Shown in pieces: positions 1-10,562 of a stretch of DNA of 64,000 bases. A model generated the notes under the pieces. That model worked only from the letters and a program-made list of their open reading frames with translations, searched no databases and was not told where the DNA came from. Location of the stretch: assembly GCA_037954665.1 (NCBI GenBank), contig JBBMOL010000203.1, positions 930,001 to 994,000 on the forward strand. Direction: 5' to 3'. Position 1 is the stretch's first letter. Every line of letters starts with the position of its first letter. A program made the position numbers and the translations under genes. Source of the stretch: Laguncularia racemosa. Its lineage: Eukaryota > Streptophyta > Magnoliopsida > Myrtales > Combretaceae.

Positions 1-156
1 TATTTATTTTTATTTTTTTGAATATTTTCCATTATTTTTGCTAAATTAGAAAAAATTGGAAAAAATTGGAAATTATTGAAAATTGATTATTTTTTATTAT
101 TATTGATTCCTAGGGCAAAAATGGGGTGTTTACAATATCTAATTGAGCACTTATCA
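1..156 (-). repeat. Partial 3' LTR of Athila-type element G
   Basis: Read on the minus strand, an LTR begins at 156 with TGATAAGTGCTC and runs off the left edge of the window. It is preceded by the purine-rich tract AAGTGTGGGAAAG, the usual polypurine tract next to a 3' LTR. The first 24 or so bases resemble the start of the D LTR at 20449, but the sequences then diverge, so this is a related family or a diverged copy of D. Confidence 0.6.
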
Positions 157-1184
157 AACTTTCCCACACTTAAGCATTTGCTTATCCTCATGCAAATTAA
201 TCAAATTAAATAGAAGGATAATAAATACTTAATCAACTTACTATTATTCATGAAACCATTCAAATGAATTCTTATTTAACCCTATAATAGCTTAAGAGAG
301 AAACTCTTAATTAATTTTCAGTTTCAAAAGAAGATTAACTACAACTCTTTATACTTTTTTTTTTTACTTACCAATTGTTTTAAACATACAAAAGATTGGA
401 AACTTGAATTATCATCTTCTTAATCAAGTAGAAATCATAGATGCTTTACTAACTCTATTAAAATGTATATACCCCCTTCCTTAATTTTACTAAACATTAT
501 AATCTAAGATAAAATATCCACTTATCCCCTTATCATTTCTCCATTTTTTTTTTCATGTAGTTTTATTGATTAGTAAGTTCTAAACCAGATGATCTTAGGC
601 TACTAGGTTTTACGATATCCCTTCAAACCATCAATGACCTTTATTTAGTAGATCTTATTACTTACGTTTAGTCTTAACATGGACCTTTCTCTTGACCCTT
701 TTAGTGAGCTTTCAACCGATAATCTTGAGTTCTTCACTTAATTCAATAGGTTTTATACCACAAAAAGGAGGCACTCTATAGGTATAATTACTTGAGTCAA
801 CGAGGCCTACAGCTAAACTTTAATTCAATTTATTTATTTTATTTATTTATTTCATCTTTAATTATATTGAATTTTCAAAAGATAAGTATCAACTAAACTT
901 TGATTCAATTAATTTATTTTATTTATTTATTTCATCTTTAACTATATTGATTTTTCAAAAAAAATTCAAAGGATAAATATCAACTATTTACTTATCAAGG
1001 ATTATAGTGCTCTAAAAATATCAAAGGAGAAAAATATATGTCAAAGTAAGTTTAAAAGAAATCCATGACTAGTTCTTAACTAGTGATGTTATTTAAATTT
1101 CTAAATCATCAAGTTCAAAACTAAATAATAAGTAACTATTAAAGCACTTATTGATGAAGTGTTCTATATTACCTAAAGAGTTAT
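157..1184 (-). other. 3' noncoding tail of element G
   Basis: AT-rich sequence with no coding region. On the minus strand its end (about 157-195) has the Athila-type sequence 'gaggataagcaaatgcttaa' followed by the polypurine tract. The stretch around 560-800 weakly resembles the conserved 3' noncoding block of elements B, C and E. No promoter or gene is visible. The right boundary is set by the start of the next LTR. Confidence 0.5.
813..985. repeat. Two-copy tandem duplication, about 80 bp unit
   Basis: Two adjacent, slightly diverged copies of an AT-rich unit containing 'tttatttattttatttattt' followed by 'catctttaa'. Unit 1 is about 813-890 and unit 2 about 892-985. It lies in the noncoding tail of element G and looks like a local slippage product. 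Confidence 0.7.
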
Positions 1185-1671
1185 TGATGGGAATTAAGTC
1201 GTCTTAATTATAGATGCATCCATCAAGGCTAGCAGTGCACCCATTTAGGCAGGCCATAAAGGCTAGCAACTTAGCCTCCCCTAAAGCCAATGGTGTACAA
1301 TTTAAGTTGGTTATGTTATGTTGTGTTAAACTAATTTTGTTTTTTATGAAACTTTGCCTCCTTATATACATTTGGGAGAATAGAAAGGGATATAATTTGG
1401 ATATTTGAGAAATGCAATAGTTTAAGTTTGCTCTCATTTTTCTTATACTTTTATCAATCCTTGGATTGTGGTGAGTAGCAGTATCAGAATTGTTGTGTTT
1501 TATATTAATAAGACTATACTAGGACTATTCTCTTGCTAGTGCGTCATATCTGGTAAGGGTTTAGGGTTTTTATCTTGTTATTATTATTTGTTTGATTATC
1601 AGAATTAATTGTTGTGAATCGTCAGCTTGGTTTTCGATTGCTTGATTTTGAACTTAGAATTAAGCACATCA
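1185..1671 (+). repeat. 5' LTR of family A copy A0
   Basis: About 487 bp, starting TGATGGGAATTA and ending GCACATCA, followed after five bases by an initiator-Met-type primer-binding site. The 3' portion resembles other A-family LTRs ('gtggtgagtagcag', 'cgtcatatctgg'), but the LTR is about half the length of the roughly 1 kb A LTRs elsewhere in the window. No matching 3' LTR is visible, because the element is cut off inside gag. Confidence 0.65.
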
Positions 1672-1676
1672 TAATT

Positions 1677-1688
1677 TGGTATCAGAGC
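1677..1688 (+). promoter_or_regulatory. Primer-binding site (tRNA-iMet type)
   Basis: TGGTATCAGAGC, the plant LTR-retrotransposon site complementary to the 3' end of initiator tRNA-Met. It lies five bases after the LTR end. Confidence 0.85.
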
Positions 1689-2137
1689 AGATTAGGTTAT
1701 TCAATTTAGAACTTGTTGTAATTTGTTTTTGGGGGTTGAAAGAAGGGTTGTAATGTGGGATTGCTTGAATTAGGAATTAAAAATTAGGGTTTATGCCATG
1801 AGCACCTTGAATTGTTTGATTGCAAATTGAAGATGGGATTATTACATGATTTGTGCCGTAATTAATTGAGTATTGTGAATTAAAAATAGGATTTATATCG
1901 TGGCTTGTGTTGTGGTTTGTGTGATTGTGAATTGGAATTGAGTAAAGGTTGGAATTAGGGTTATGCCATGGGTAACATGATAGTTAATTGAAGTTAGGGT
2001 TTATACTGTGAATTGTGCCGTGGGTTAATTGAATTTTTTATTTAGGAATTGAACAAAGGTTGACATTAGGGTTGTGTTGCGGTGTGTGTGAGATTGTGAT
2101 TTGGGAATTTTGTGTTGAAACTGCAAATCAGTGAAGT
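1689..2137 (+). other. A0 5' leader
   Basis: Untranslated leader between PBS and gag. It is T/G-rich and contains several imperfect copies of 'ttagggtttat' and 'gaattgag', suggesting degenerate short repeats. No open frame of note. Confidence 0.5.
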
Positions 2138-2604
2138 ATGTTGAATGATAGTGTGAATGGAGGAATTAGGAATGAAGCCAATAGTCAGGTTGGAGGAGGA
2201 GGTCAAGGACGTCGTATTGTAGGTGGTTAGAGAAATTTGGAAGAACAGTTACAAGATCTAACAACCATTGTTGTCAGTCTAGCCACACCGGTAGACCAAA
2301 TGACCATACCCCAACAACGAATGGTAAATCCATAGGCACCCCTACCTCAAGTAGCCATTAATGATGTATGTAAGGAAGGAGCATTAAGAAGAAATAGGGG
2401 AAGGCAAGTTAGAGGAGATTATTATGCTTTCCAGGAAGGAAGAGATGATAATTTTGGGGATGAAATCTATCCTAGCCATGAGTTTAGGCCACTTAGGGGT
2501 TTAAAATATGTGAAATTACAGATGCCTTCATTTACTAGAAGGGGATCTGTAGGAGATTATGTTGACTGAGAGGATAAGATGGAAGGACTTTTTTAGTGTT
2601 ATGA
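2138..2604 (+). pseudogene. gag N-terminus of family A (A0), truncated
   Basis: A reading frame from an ATG gives a Gag N-terminus beginning MLNDSVNGGIRNEAN. It includes 'LEEQLQDLTTIVVSLA' (coiled-coil-like) and ends near 'KLQMPSFTRRGSVGDYVD'. It is clearly homologous to the gag start of A2 (minus strand, 35154-35519), which shares 'SVNG..GNEAN', 'LRDLTKIVATLA' and 'KLQMPSF.GRGSVDDYLD'. It contains several in-frame stops and is cut at about 2600, where the frame passes into Athila RNase H. Gag would form the particle shell. This copy cannot. Confidence 0.7.
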
Positions 2605-2607
2605 TAG

Positions 2608-4190
2608 TTTCGGTCATATTTGATCTTATCTAAAGTAATTGTTTACACTGACCATTCAGCTCTCAGGTATCTTTTGTCTAAGACAGATGCAAAGTCGCAC
2701 CTCATTCGATGGATCTTGCTACTACAAGAATTTGATATGGAGATCAGGGACAGGAAGGGAGTTAAGAATCTAGCAACTAACCACCTATCTCACTTGGAGA
2801 ACCCATGCATGGAGAAGTTAAAAGAAGATCTGATTGATGATGCTTTTCTAGAGGAAAGACTTTATCAGATTAACAAAAAAATTGATATCTCTGAACCATG
2901 GTTTGCTGATTTTGCAAATTATCTTGTTTGTAAGATACTCCCTAGTAATAAAACATCTTAGTAAAAGAAGTGATTCTTTGCTGAGTTAAAGCACTATTTT
3001 TGGAAGGAACCGTTCTTGTTTTGTGTCTCTATAGATCAGATGATTAGGCGATGTGTATCTGAGTAAGAAGAGTAGGAAATTTTGAAGCATTGTCATATCG
3101 GGCGACTGGCGGCCATTATAGCATGAGTAGGACTGCCAACAAGGTATTGGAATTGAGATTTTATTAGCCAACCATATTCAAGGATTCTTTCTCCTTTGTG
3201 AAGACATGCAACAGATGCTAACGAGTTGGTAACATGTCGAAACGTAATGAGATGCCCCAAAATTTTATACTAGAGTGAGAGGTCTTTGATGTATGGGGAT
3301 TGATTTAATGGGATCATTTCCAAAATCTTCCGGGAACAAATATATCCTTGTGGCGATGGATTTTGTGTCTAAATGGGTAGAGGCTCAACCTTTGCCCACC
3401 AATGATGCCAGAGTAGTGGTTACGTTTTTTAGGAAACTTTTTTCTAAGTTTGGAGCACTACAGGCTTTAATCAGTGATAGGGAACACATTTCTGTAAGGT
3501 ACAACTGGAGAAGGTACTAAAGCGATATGGGGTCATCCATAGAGTAGCGACCCCCTATCACCTACAAATGAGTGGCTAGGTAGACGTTTCTAACTGTGAG
3601 CTAAAAAGAATTTTGGAGAGGACAGTAGAACATCATCGCAAGGATTGATCTGAAAAGTTGGATGATGCTTTATGGGCCTATAGGACAACCTTTAAAACTC
3701 CTTTAGGTACCACCCCATACCACTTGATATTTGGGAAAGCTTGTCATCTGCTAGTGGAGTTAGAACATAGAGCCTTTTGGGCTATGTGTGCTCTCAACAT
3801 GGATTTGGAAGCTACTGGTAAGAAGTTGAAATTCTAACTAAATGAACTTGATGAGTGGCATGTAATGGCTTATGACAACATGCGAATTTATAAAGAAAAG
3901 GTGAAGAGATATCATGACATGTAGATTCATCATCCAAAACAATTCCGTAAGGGAGACTATGTTCTCTTATTCAATTTATGGTTGAAACTCTTCCCAGGTA
4001 AGCTGAGATCAAAGTGGTCTAGGCCATTCAAGATCCACTAAGTCTTTCCTCATGGAGTAGTGGAATTGGAACACCCCAGCGGACATACATTTAAGGTGAA
4101 TGGGTAGCGATTGAAGCTATATTTTGGGACAGGAGAGGAAAAAGAAGGCCAAGAGGAGTTCAAACTTCACCTCCTCTTGAATTAATTAGA
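2608..4190 (+). pseudogene. Athila-type pol remnant: RNase H and integrase
   Basis: The RNase H end reads SKVIVYTDHSALRYLLSK and continues to 'NHLSHLENP'. After a degenerate zinc-binding region, the integrase core begins 'GIDLMGSFPKSSGNKYILVA' (first catalytic Asp in GID) and continues to 'ALISDRE' (second Asp). Further on are a degenerate 'TPYHLQMSG.VDVSN' (third position; the expected Glu reads as Asp), 'LDDALWAYRTTFKTPLGTTP' and the C-terminal 'KGDYVLLFN..LKLFPGKL'. Frameshifts and several stops show it is dead. The protein would have cut the RNA strand of the hybrid and integrated the cDNA. Confidence 0.85.
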
Positions 4191-5769
4191 AAAGACTTCA
4201 TTACATCGAGTGAACAATGTTAAACAACAGCGTTTGATGGAATAGTTCTTTTTGTTTTTATTTTCTTTTCTTTATGCTTTTAACCTTCATAGGATTTTTT
4301 TTTTTTAGGTTGATGAGATATAACTATACATGGGTTCTACTAGTTGTTATTTGTCGTTTCTCTTTACGTTGCTATCCCTGGAATATGAATGATTCATAAG
4401 TTATTTCTTCAGACACGACCAATATGTGCAAAACCCAGGGAAGTTTCATTTTTCCTTTTCCCTTTTATGTGCTTGATTTGGGAGGACATTGGGGACAATG
4501 TCTTGAATAAGTGTGGGGAAAAGGTATATATAGAATAAAGAAAATTGAGAAATTGAGATCCTTGAAATTGTGCTCATATAAGTCAGTGATTCTGTGTTCC
4601 TTATTCGCCTATTATTAAACTTGGTATACTTAGTTGGAATTTTAGGATGAAATCTAAGTGGGGTATTGATTTTGGAGTTGTGAAATAAATAGAAGTCTTT
4701 CGTTTAAAGTTAAGTGGTATATTTTTAAGCTTATTAGTTAATATATTTACCTTTTTGAAAAGCTTTAAGAGCTCTTCTAGCTTTTCGTAAAAGGTACATA
4801 TGAAATCTATCACTTGGTGATTCCTCTTAAGTAATCTCTTCGAAAATTAATTAATTAATGTGTTAATTGATGTAATAATGAGAAAAGATTAGTCAATATG
4901 AGTGGGCTTTGGTCCCTCAAAAGAGCGAATTTGACTCCGTTGCTGATTAGTCACTCAATTATAGAAGTAATAAGCCACTACTCCAAATACTTGGGTTTCC
5001 CAAGTTAAGAGTATCTTTATGAATCCCTAAGGTTAGGATAATGAAGGTTTGATGGGGTCCCTTTAAAACTTGGTCACCTAAGGTCGTCTAGCTTAGGATC
5101 AACCAACTGATGATATTATAATAACAAGATGGGATAAAAAAGGGCAAAGTTTAGTGGATCTTGTAACTTGAATAATTAATTCCGTAGGGATGTCTTCAAT
5201 TGAGGGGATAACATTTGTTAACTTGGGTGATGAGCTTAGGATTATCGACTGAACATTCATTACATAGATTGCAAGATCTTAAATAACCGAAATTTATATA
5301 TATATATATATATATAAAGAGGAAAACATGGAAAATTTTTAGGAGATTTAACAAAAAGAGGAAGAAAATCCAAGGGAATGATGGATGCCATATACTTTCA
5401 CTTGAGGTTGCTATGCTTAGAAGAGGTAGTTGAACAATTTATATATTCTCTAGTAAGTGGTGAGATATAACCAAGCCACTTTTGCTTTGTTTGACTTTCT
5501 TTGTAACTTAGGAAGCATTTCTTAAATGGTTAGGGTAGCAGTTTAACTTACTTGGATTAATCTGTAAACTCCAATTTTTGTATGTTAAGTACACGTACAA
5601 TCATGATAGGTTTGAGTGGTAGGCACTAATGAATCATTAAGGTCGAATTATATAGAGGATGCTACTTGTAATTTAAAGTCGAACCATGAGTACAATTGAT
5701 GAGAGGAAATATATTTTGTCCTTATTTTGTTTGCTTGAGGACAAGCAAATGGTTAAGTGTGGGGAAATT
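4191..5769 (+). other. 3' noncoding tail of element E
   Basis: About 1.6 kb without coding. At 4213-4248 there is a decayed version of the post-coding motif 'GTTAAACAACAGCG' that precedes the stem-loop in B and C. At about 4477-4520 'ggacaatgtcttgaataagtgtgggg' (split here as ggacaatg and aagtgtgggg) forms an internal polypurine-like site. At about 4975-5160 lies the conserved block shared with B and C. The tail ends with 'gcttgaggacaagcaaat' and the tract AAGTGTGGGGAAA before the LTR. Confidence 0.7.
5297..5318. repeat. (TA)n microsatellite
   Basis: Uninterrupted run of about 11 TA units inside the 3' noncoding tail of element E. Confidence 0.9.
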
Positions 5770-7272
5770 TGATAATTATCAGAAAACCCTTAATTATAGT
5801 GCTTATTAGTTATAATTTTATATGGATTTCATGTGATTTTTCAAGAAAAAAGTACTTATATGATTAAATTTTAATTTCAGGCACCAATGGAGACAAAAGA
5901 AAGGTTTAAGGATGATAAGTGCAATGGTGAGGTGAAATTTGACGAAAAATGAAAAAAAGTGATTTTCAGCTCAACATAACCTTTAGCACAACCTATGTAG
6001 ACGCTCGTGCTAGATAAAAAAAAAATGACCAGTAGCTCTGCCAAATTATGCCCTAGGTTCAGCACAACCCGTGCTGATGATTAGTGACAAGAATTCTTTT
6101 CAGCCCTACCCTGAACACAGCCATGCTGGTGGCCGTGCTGAACTAGGTAGTGAAAATGACATGTTTCGAAGTCAGCACGTCCTCGAGCATGGCCGTGCTG
6201 ACACCCGTACCGAACCTTGTTTCCATAGAACTATAAATAAATGCCTTGTTTTATTTTTTAGCAAACTTTTCTCTCCTAGCTTTGTTTTAAAAACCCTAGG
6301 GCAACATTTCGAATTAGAAGAGGATGTCAAGAACTAGCATTGAGAGGAGAAGAATGGAATCAAGAAATCAAAAAGAAAGGAAAGAAAGAAGACGTCACGA
6401 ATTGAATCCGTAGGAGGAGACAAAACATCATCAACAATAATTTGTCTCTTATCTTTAGAGGGTTTTATTCACATGAGCCTTTTTATTCCATTGATTTTAA
6501 TTTTGAAAACCATGTGTTACTAGTTTATTTCATACCTGAATCTCACGAAACCTTAATTATCATATGACATTGGATTGATTGTGTAATTCATTAATGGTTA
6601 ATTTTCTTTGAATTTATTCATATTGTTTATCACGTTTTGTGATTTAATGTTTAGCCAGCATTGAATATACATTGATTTCTTCTAAGTTGATTGGAAAATC
6701 TCTTATTGGAATAGATCAAATATGGATAAAGAGACTTGTATGCAATCTAAGGATAGAGAGCATGAGTTTTTCGTATTAGGTTAAATTGATATATTCCGAA
6801 TTAATTGAGGGTCCTAGGGTATTAATGCAATTCTAATAACGTTAATGAAATATGAATCTTTGTTAATGTAATTAGAGTTAGGAATTGATGATTCCGGGAG
6901 GAACATTGATTTTGTGTTAGATAATCCGCGGTTTAGAGATAATTGTCATTTGTTAATTGAAACTTTGAGGATGAAGTCATATGATTATTAAAGGTAGGGT
7001 ATGTCTTTGATTATTGAATTTACTAATTTTAATTCTGCGCTTAGTTTAATTGTTATATTTCTTTGTTAAGTGATTTAATTTAATTGAATTCACTCGAAAT
7101 TATGTGGTTGAATAGTAGGTTTATAGTTAGTACTATTACTCACAAATCCTTGAGGGAATGATATCCGTGCTTGAACTCTATACTACTGAACTTGATAGGT
7201 ATGCTTATTTAATAGATTATAAGGAAGAGTTAAGGTAAAAAGGATTTTTAATTTGTGTGATTACAATCATCA
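5770..7272 (+). repeat. 3' LTR of element E
   Basis: Starts TGATAATTATCAG directly after the polypurine tract and ends near 7272 in 'attacaatca'. The upstream half carries GC-richer repeats around the half-sites 'GGCCGTGCTGA' and 'cagcac' (about 5990-6215). A TATA box follows. The 3' end is approximate, since the sequence passes straight into a D-type LTR. Confidence 0.7.
6232..6239 (+). promoter_or_regulatory. TATA box of E LTR
   Basis: TATAAATA, about 460 bases into the LTR and just after the 'GGCCGTGCTGA' repeats. This is the expected place for the U3 promoter. Confidence 0.6.
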
Positions 7273-8362
7273 ATAGTTCGTAGAAAGCTACATGAGAAAT
7301 TGACACAACCGTGTTATTGGTTGTGTTGTAGTTTACAAAAAGTTTCATGAGGTTCAACATGACCATGTCTAAGGCCATGTCTACTAGAATGTCATATTTT
7401 ACGCAATTTTTAGCTATGAAGTGAACAAGACTTGAAGCACAACCATGTTAGGCAACGTGTTAACCTAAAAATGTAAAGTTTTAGATACACATTATATAAA
7501 TAGAGGAGGATTTTACACTTAGGTATTGTAGACCGTATTTATGTTTTACTTTAGGATTCTAGAGGAAGAGGATGACTACTCTTTATAATTCAAGTATCTA
7601 GGGTTTTTATTACTTTGAATTGATTTCGTTAATGATGTTGTCACTACATCATTGATGAATTCAATTCCCAAAATGTTTGGTGCTTAATCTCCTTAGTATC
7701 TAGACTTGTGGAACTTAGCTTTATTATGTTACTTGAGATTTTCTTGTAATATTCGATGAATTCTTATGTTTATCAATTCATGCATGTGTTCTTTATTTTG
7801 ATTGGTTTAATATTGCTAGTGTATTAAGCCATCTGTTTCATATTGTATATCGAGATTGAGAAATATAATATATAATTATAGATCTTCCATGTGTGAAGAG
7901 GATTGTTGTAATCTCAAAGATAAGTTACATGATTTGATAGGAATCAAAATCTTACAAGACCTATCATTAGGGTAAGAACCAAAGGATTTCAAATCTTAGT
8001 GATGAGGGTCCTTTTTGAACAAATCGACCTCAAAATTATTTATATACAAACCTCTTTTCTATTAGTTATGTATTGTGTATTCTAGTAGGCACACTTATCG
8101 AGCTTTATAGTGAGATGGATAAACTCACTAAGACTCAGCTTGTGGGTTTTCCATGGACAGACCTAAACCGAAGATGACCTGGATCGATGAATTCCATTGA
8201 AGAGCTAGCGTGTTGAAGACTATTTTTTATATTTGTTATTTTCCTTGAACCATTTATTTTGTAAACTTTTAGGACATTTTATTTGGTTGTATTTTATGTT
8301 TTAGGACCAGTCACCCTTTAGTGGCATAGTTGTAATTTTTTTGTCATTTTAACCCTAAAGAG

Positions 8363-8382
8363 AGCAAGTATAAATACTTGCT
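8363..8382 (+). promoter_or_regulatory. TATA box inside a perfect inverted repeat (family A LTR)
   Basis: AGCAAGTATAAATACTTGCT: arms AGCAAGTA and TACTTGCT around the TATA core (8369-8376). The same arrangement recurs in other A LTRs, at about 34179-34198, 37251-37270, 47533-47552 and 62486-62505. Confidence 0.7.
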
Positions 8383-8907
8383 TAAGTAAGGTTTAGAAGG
8401 AGGTTGAGAGTATACACATTTTGCTGCCCATTTTCATGAGAGTTAGGGTTCTTACCTAATTTTCATAAAACTCTTATCAATTTCTTTAAGGAATTGTGGC
8501 GAGTAGCAACTAAAGGAATTGTGAGTCATATCATTTCCTTGGTTGATTCCCTTTTCATGCTAGTGTGTAATATCTAGTTTGATTAGGATTGTGTTCTTTG
8601 GTTCTTAATTTCACGACTTTTGTAGGGTCAATTCTATCAATATTTTGCTTGCAATTTAGTGGAATTGGTTCCTATATTGTCTTATTAATTGCAATTTTTC
8701 AATTGCTAGTGGAATTGTATATTTGCGTAGAGGCTTTTTACATAAGGGATTCACGCCATTTAGTACCCTTAATCATTGGAATTCCATTTGTTCTTGTATT
8801 GAGTGCTTAATCCAATTGAGTACATCATTATTTGGTGTTAAGGTTAATTGAGTTGGTTTCATTGTTTATGTGTATATGCTTTTATCAAATTAAGGCATAT
8901 CATCTTT

Positions 8908-8919
8908 TGGTATCAGAGC
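8908..8919 (+). promoter_or_regulatory. Internalised primer-binding site in solo A LTR
   Basis: An intact TGGTATCAGAGC lies five bases after an LTR-like terminus but inside the solo LTR, whose true end is at 9078. Confidence 0.8.
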
Positions 8920-9547
8920 TAAACATATTTGGTTCATTCAATCTTGATCACGCTGGTATTGTGGAATTGGTTTAATAGTAGAAGAAGTTCACGTGATTGG
9001 AAGCTAGTTTGATTGACATTGTATGATTGTCTTTCAAATTAGTTTTGCATGTGCTTAAACTTGGTTTTAGTCACATCGTGATTCTTCTGGAATTATTTGA
9101 TTTAGTTACAAGAATTTTTTGTGTTTAACACAATCTTTTAATTATGATATTGCGAAGAGATTCAAATAGGTAATTTTAAGATTAGTGTTTAATAAGCTTG
9201 AGAAAGTTATTAAATTATATTAGGAATTCTCCTAAGTAATGAATTGTAAGAAGAAATTGAATGATTTGTTTTAATGTCAAATAATAATACATAGGAGAAG
9301 CAACATCTAGATACTAGTTTTACCAACTTAAAGGAAATTTTAATTTGATTTGCTCTTCTATCTTTTTATAAAATCTTAGTTCTTAATTTAATATTTCATT
9401 ATAAATTTTAGATCAATTAACTCTGCCATTTACCTATTAAAAAAATAGGATGTAGGTTAATATTAATATTCGTAATCCTCGTAGGATGATATCCATATTT
9501 TTATATGCTATATTACAAAATTTGATAGGTGTACTTGCTGTACATCA

Positions 9548-9967
9548 ATTGTTTTATGGCCTAGAGAGGTTTCCTAAATAGTTTGCTTATTCCCACTAAC
9601 CCTTTACATTAACTTCTCTTGAGTTGCATTTGGGATTGACGGACAATGCATCAAACATTCTGCTAATGGCAACAATGTTATTGGCTAAAGTTATCATCAC
9701 ATCTAATTTATAGATGCCCACTACTCTATTCCTCACCTTAGCACCTTTCCATTAGGAGCTGTTCATTAATGTCCCTCCAACAGTAGCATCTATCAATTGT
9801 TTGGTTAATAAATTCAAACCATTGTAGAAAGTTTAAATTTACATACATAGGGGTAAGCTATGATGTGGGCATCTCTTTAATAATTCCATATATCTCTCCC
9901 AAGTGTCGTATAAGGTTTTGGCTTCTAATTGAGCATAGTATGATATGTCCTTCTCGAGTTTGGTGGT
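9548..9967 (-). pseudogene. D gag, downstream part
   Basis: On the minus strand the frame reads 'KLEKDISYYAQLEAKTLYDTW', 'ERYMELLKRCPHHSLPLCM', then 'FYNGLNLLTKQLIDATVGG', a typical Athila Gag mid-region. It continues directly from the part at 16594-17197 once element B and one TSD copy are removed ('FPPAKTT' joins 'KLEKD'). It has stops and ends where it meets the plus-strand D LTR, so gag C-terminus, protease and pol of this copy are absent here. Confidence 0.8.
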
Positions 9968-10187
9968 TCATAGAGCCATTTTATACTCAATCTTTATAGT
10001 ATAAATTGTGTTAATTTATTATTGATTTTATAGAAATCATAAGGAAATGGTACTTAATTTTATTATGGTGATAAATCAGGTTAAATGGAGTCAAGAGTGC
10101 TAATTCAAGTAAATTAGAGAAGTCATCTACAATTTGGAACAAAGGCTAGGATTTACACCACCGTAGGAAAGTACATGGGCATGTAGT

Positions 10188-10330
10188 TGAAGTACACGAC
10201 CGTGTATCTGTCTTGAAGAATCTACGGGAAAATACATGGTTGAAGTACATGATCGTGTATCTGTCTTGAAGAATCCACGGGAAAATACACGGCTGAAGTA
10301 CACGACCGTGTATCTGTCTTGAAGAATCAC
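10188..10330 (+). repeat. 53-bp tandem repeat with palindromic core in B 5' LTR
   Basis: About 2.7 copies of a 53-bp unit starting TGAAGTACACGACCGTGTAT. Each holds the palindrome-like TACACGACCGTGTA (10193-10206, a mutated copy at 10246-10259, and 10299-10312). The 3' LTR has only 1.7 copies (15342-15431). Longer inverted half-sites (CACGG...CCGTG) continue to about 10445. Confidence 0.9.
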
Positions 10331-10554
10331 TAGAGGAAGGCACGGCTTGACATCTGGCCGTGGTGGAAGACGTGGTACACATTGGACACGGATGAAGAAT
10401 TGAAGATTATCCACAGAGGAAGACACGGCTTGAAATCTTACCGTGTTGTAAGGCGTGCCAGGTGGACGATTATTCACTTCTCAAGATTTACATAAAAAAG
10501 GAAAGATATTTTCGTATCTTGCTAGCTAAAGATCCTCTGCCATTCCCTTAACAA

Positions 10555-10562
10555 TATAAATA
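10555..10562 (+). promoter_or_regulatory. TATA box of B 5' LTR
   Basis: TATAAATA downstream of the palindrome array. The equivalent in the 3' LTR is at 15656-15663. Confidence 0.65.

Larger units (their letters stand above)
2600..7272 (+). mobile_element. 5'-truncated Athila-type element E
   Basis: The retained order is RNase H, integrase, long 3' noncoding tail, polypurine tract and 3' LTR. The 5' LTR, gag, protease and RT are absent. The left edge is an abrupt join to A0 gag at about 2600. The right edge (end of the 3' LTR) is estimated, because no TSD or PBS-side landmark can be used. The left truncation implies recombination or deletion after insertion. Confidence 0.75.
7935..9078 (+). 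mobile_element. Solo family-A LTR, extended form, TSD TGATT
   Basis: Starts TGATAGGAATC and is flanked by TGATT at 7930-7934 and 9079-9083. The terminal dinucleotide is CG instead of CA. About 175 bases before its end it contains a complete internal LTR terminus ('ggcatatca') plus a PBS at 8908-8919, so this LTR includes what is normally outside it. A solo LTR arises by recombination between the two LTRs of one copy. The TSD after the second terminus shows that the extended form is the real LTR. Confidence 0.9.
7273..9547 (+). repeat. 5'-truncated D-type LTR, plus strand
   Basis: Sequence matching the reverse complement of the D LTR at 17222-20449. Both contain 'gaagagattcaaataggtaa', 'agcttgagaaa', and the terminal 'aaatttgataggt' with 'acttgc'. 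The LTR's 5' part is missing at the junction with E, and a solo A LTR (7935-9078) is inserted. It ends 'tacatca' at 9547. No PBS follows; instead it abuts D gag on the opposite strand, so the two D LTRs face each other. Confidence 0.75.

Noticed and set aside
1204..1437. Overlapping frames on both strands in the A0 LTR
   Set aside because: LTR sequence, no conserved product.
8589..8810. Open frame with hydrophobic residues, possible small membrane protein
   Set aside because: It lies wholly inside a solo family-A LTR, is not conserved as an ORF in other A LTRs, and its composition follows from T-rich DNA.
10188..10445. CRISPR-like direct repeats with spacers
   Set aside because: Only two to three 53-bp units without unique spacers, inside a plant LTR; it is a tandem repeat.
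10127..10477. Overlapping minus-strand frames with repeated residues in the B 5' LTR (also 15300-15578)
   Set aside because: They are translations of the 53-bp repeats. The same frames appear in both LTRs only because the DNA is duplicated.
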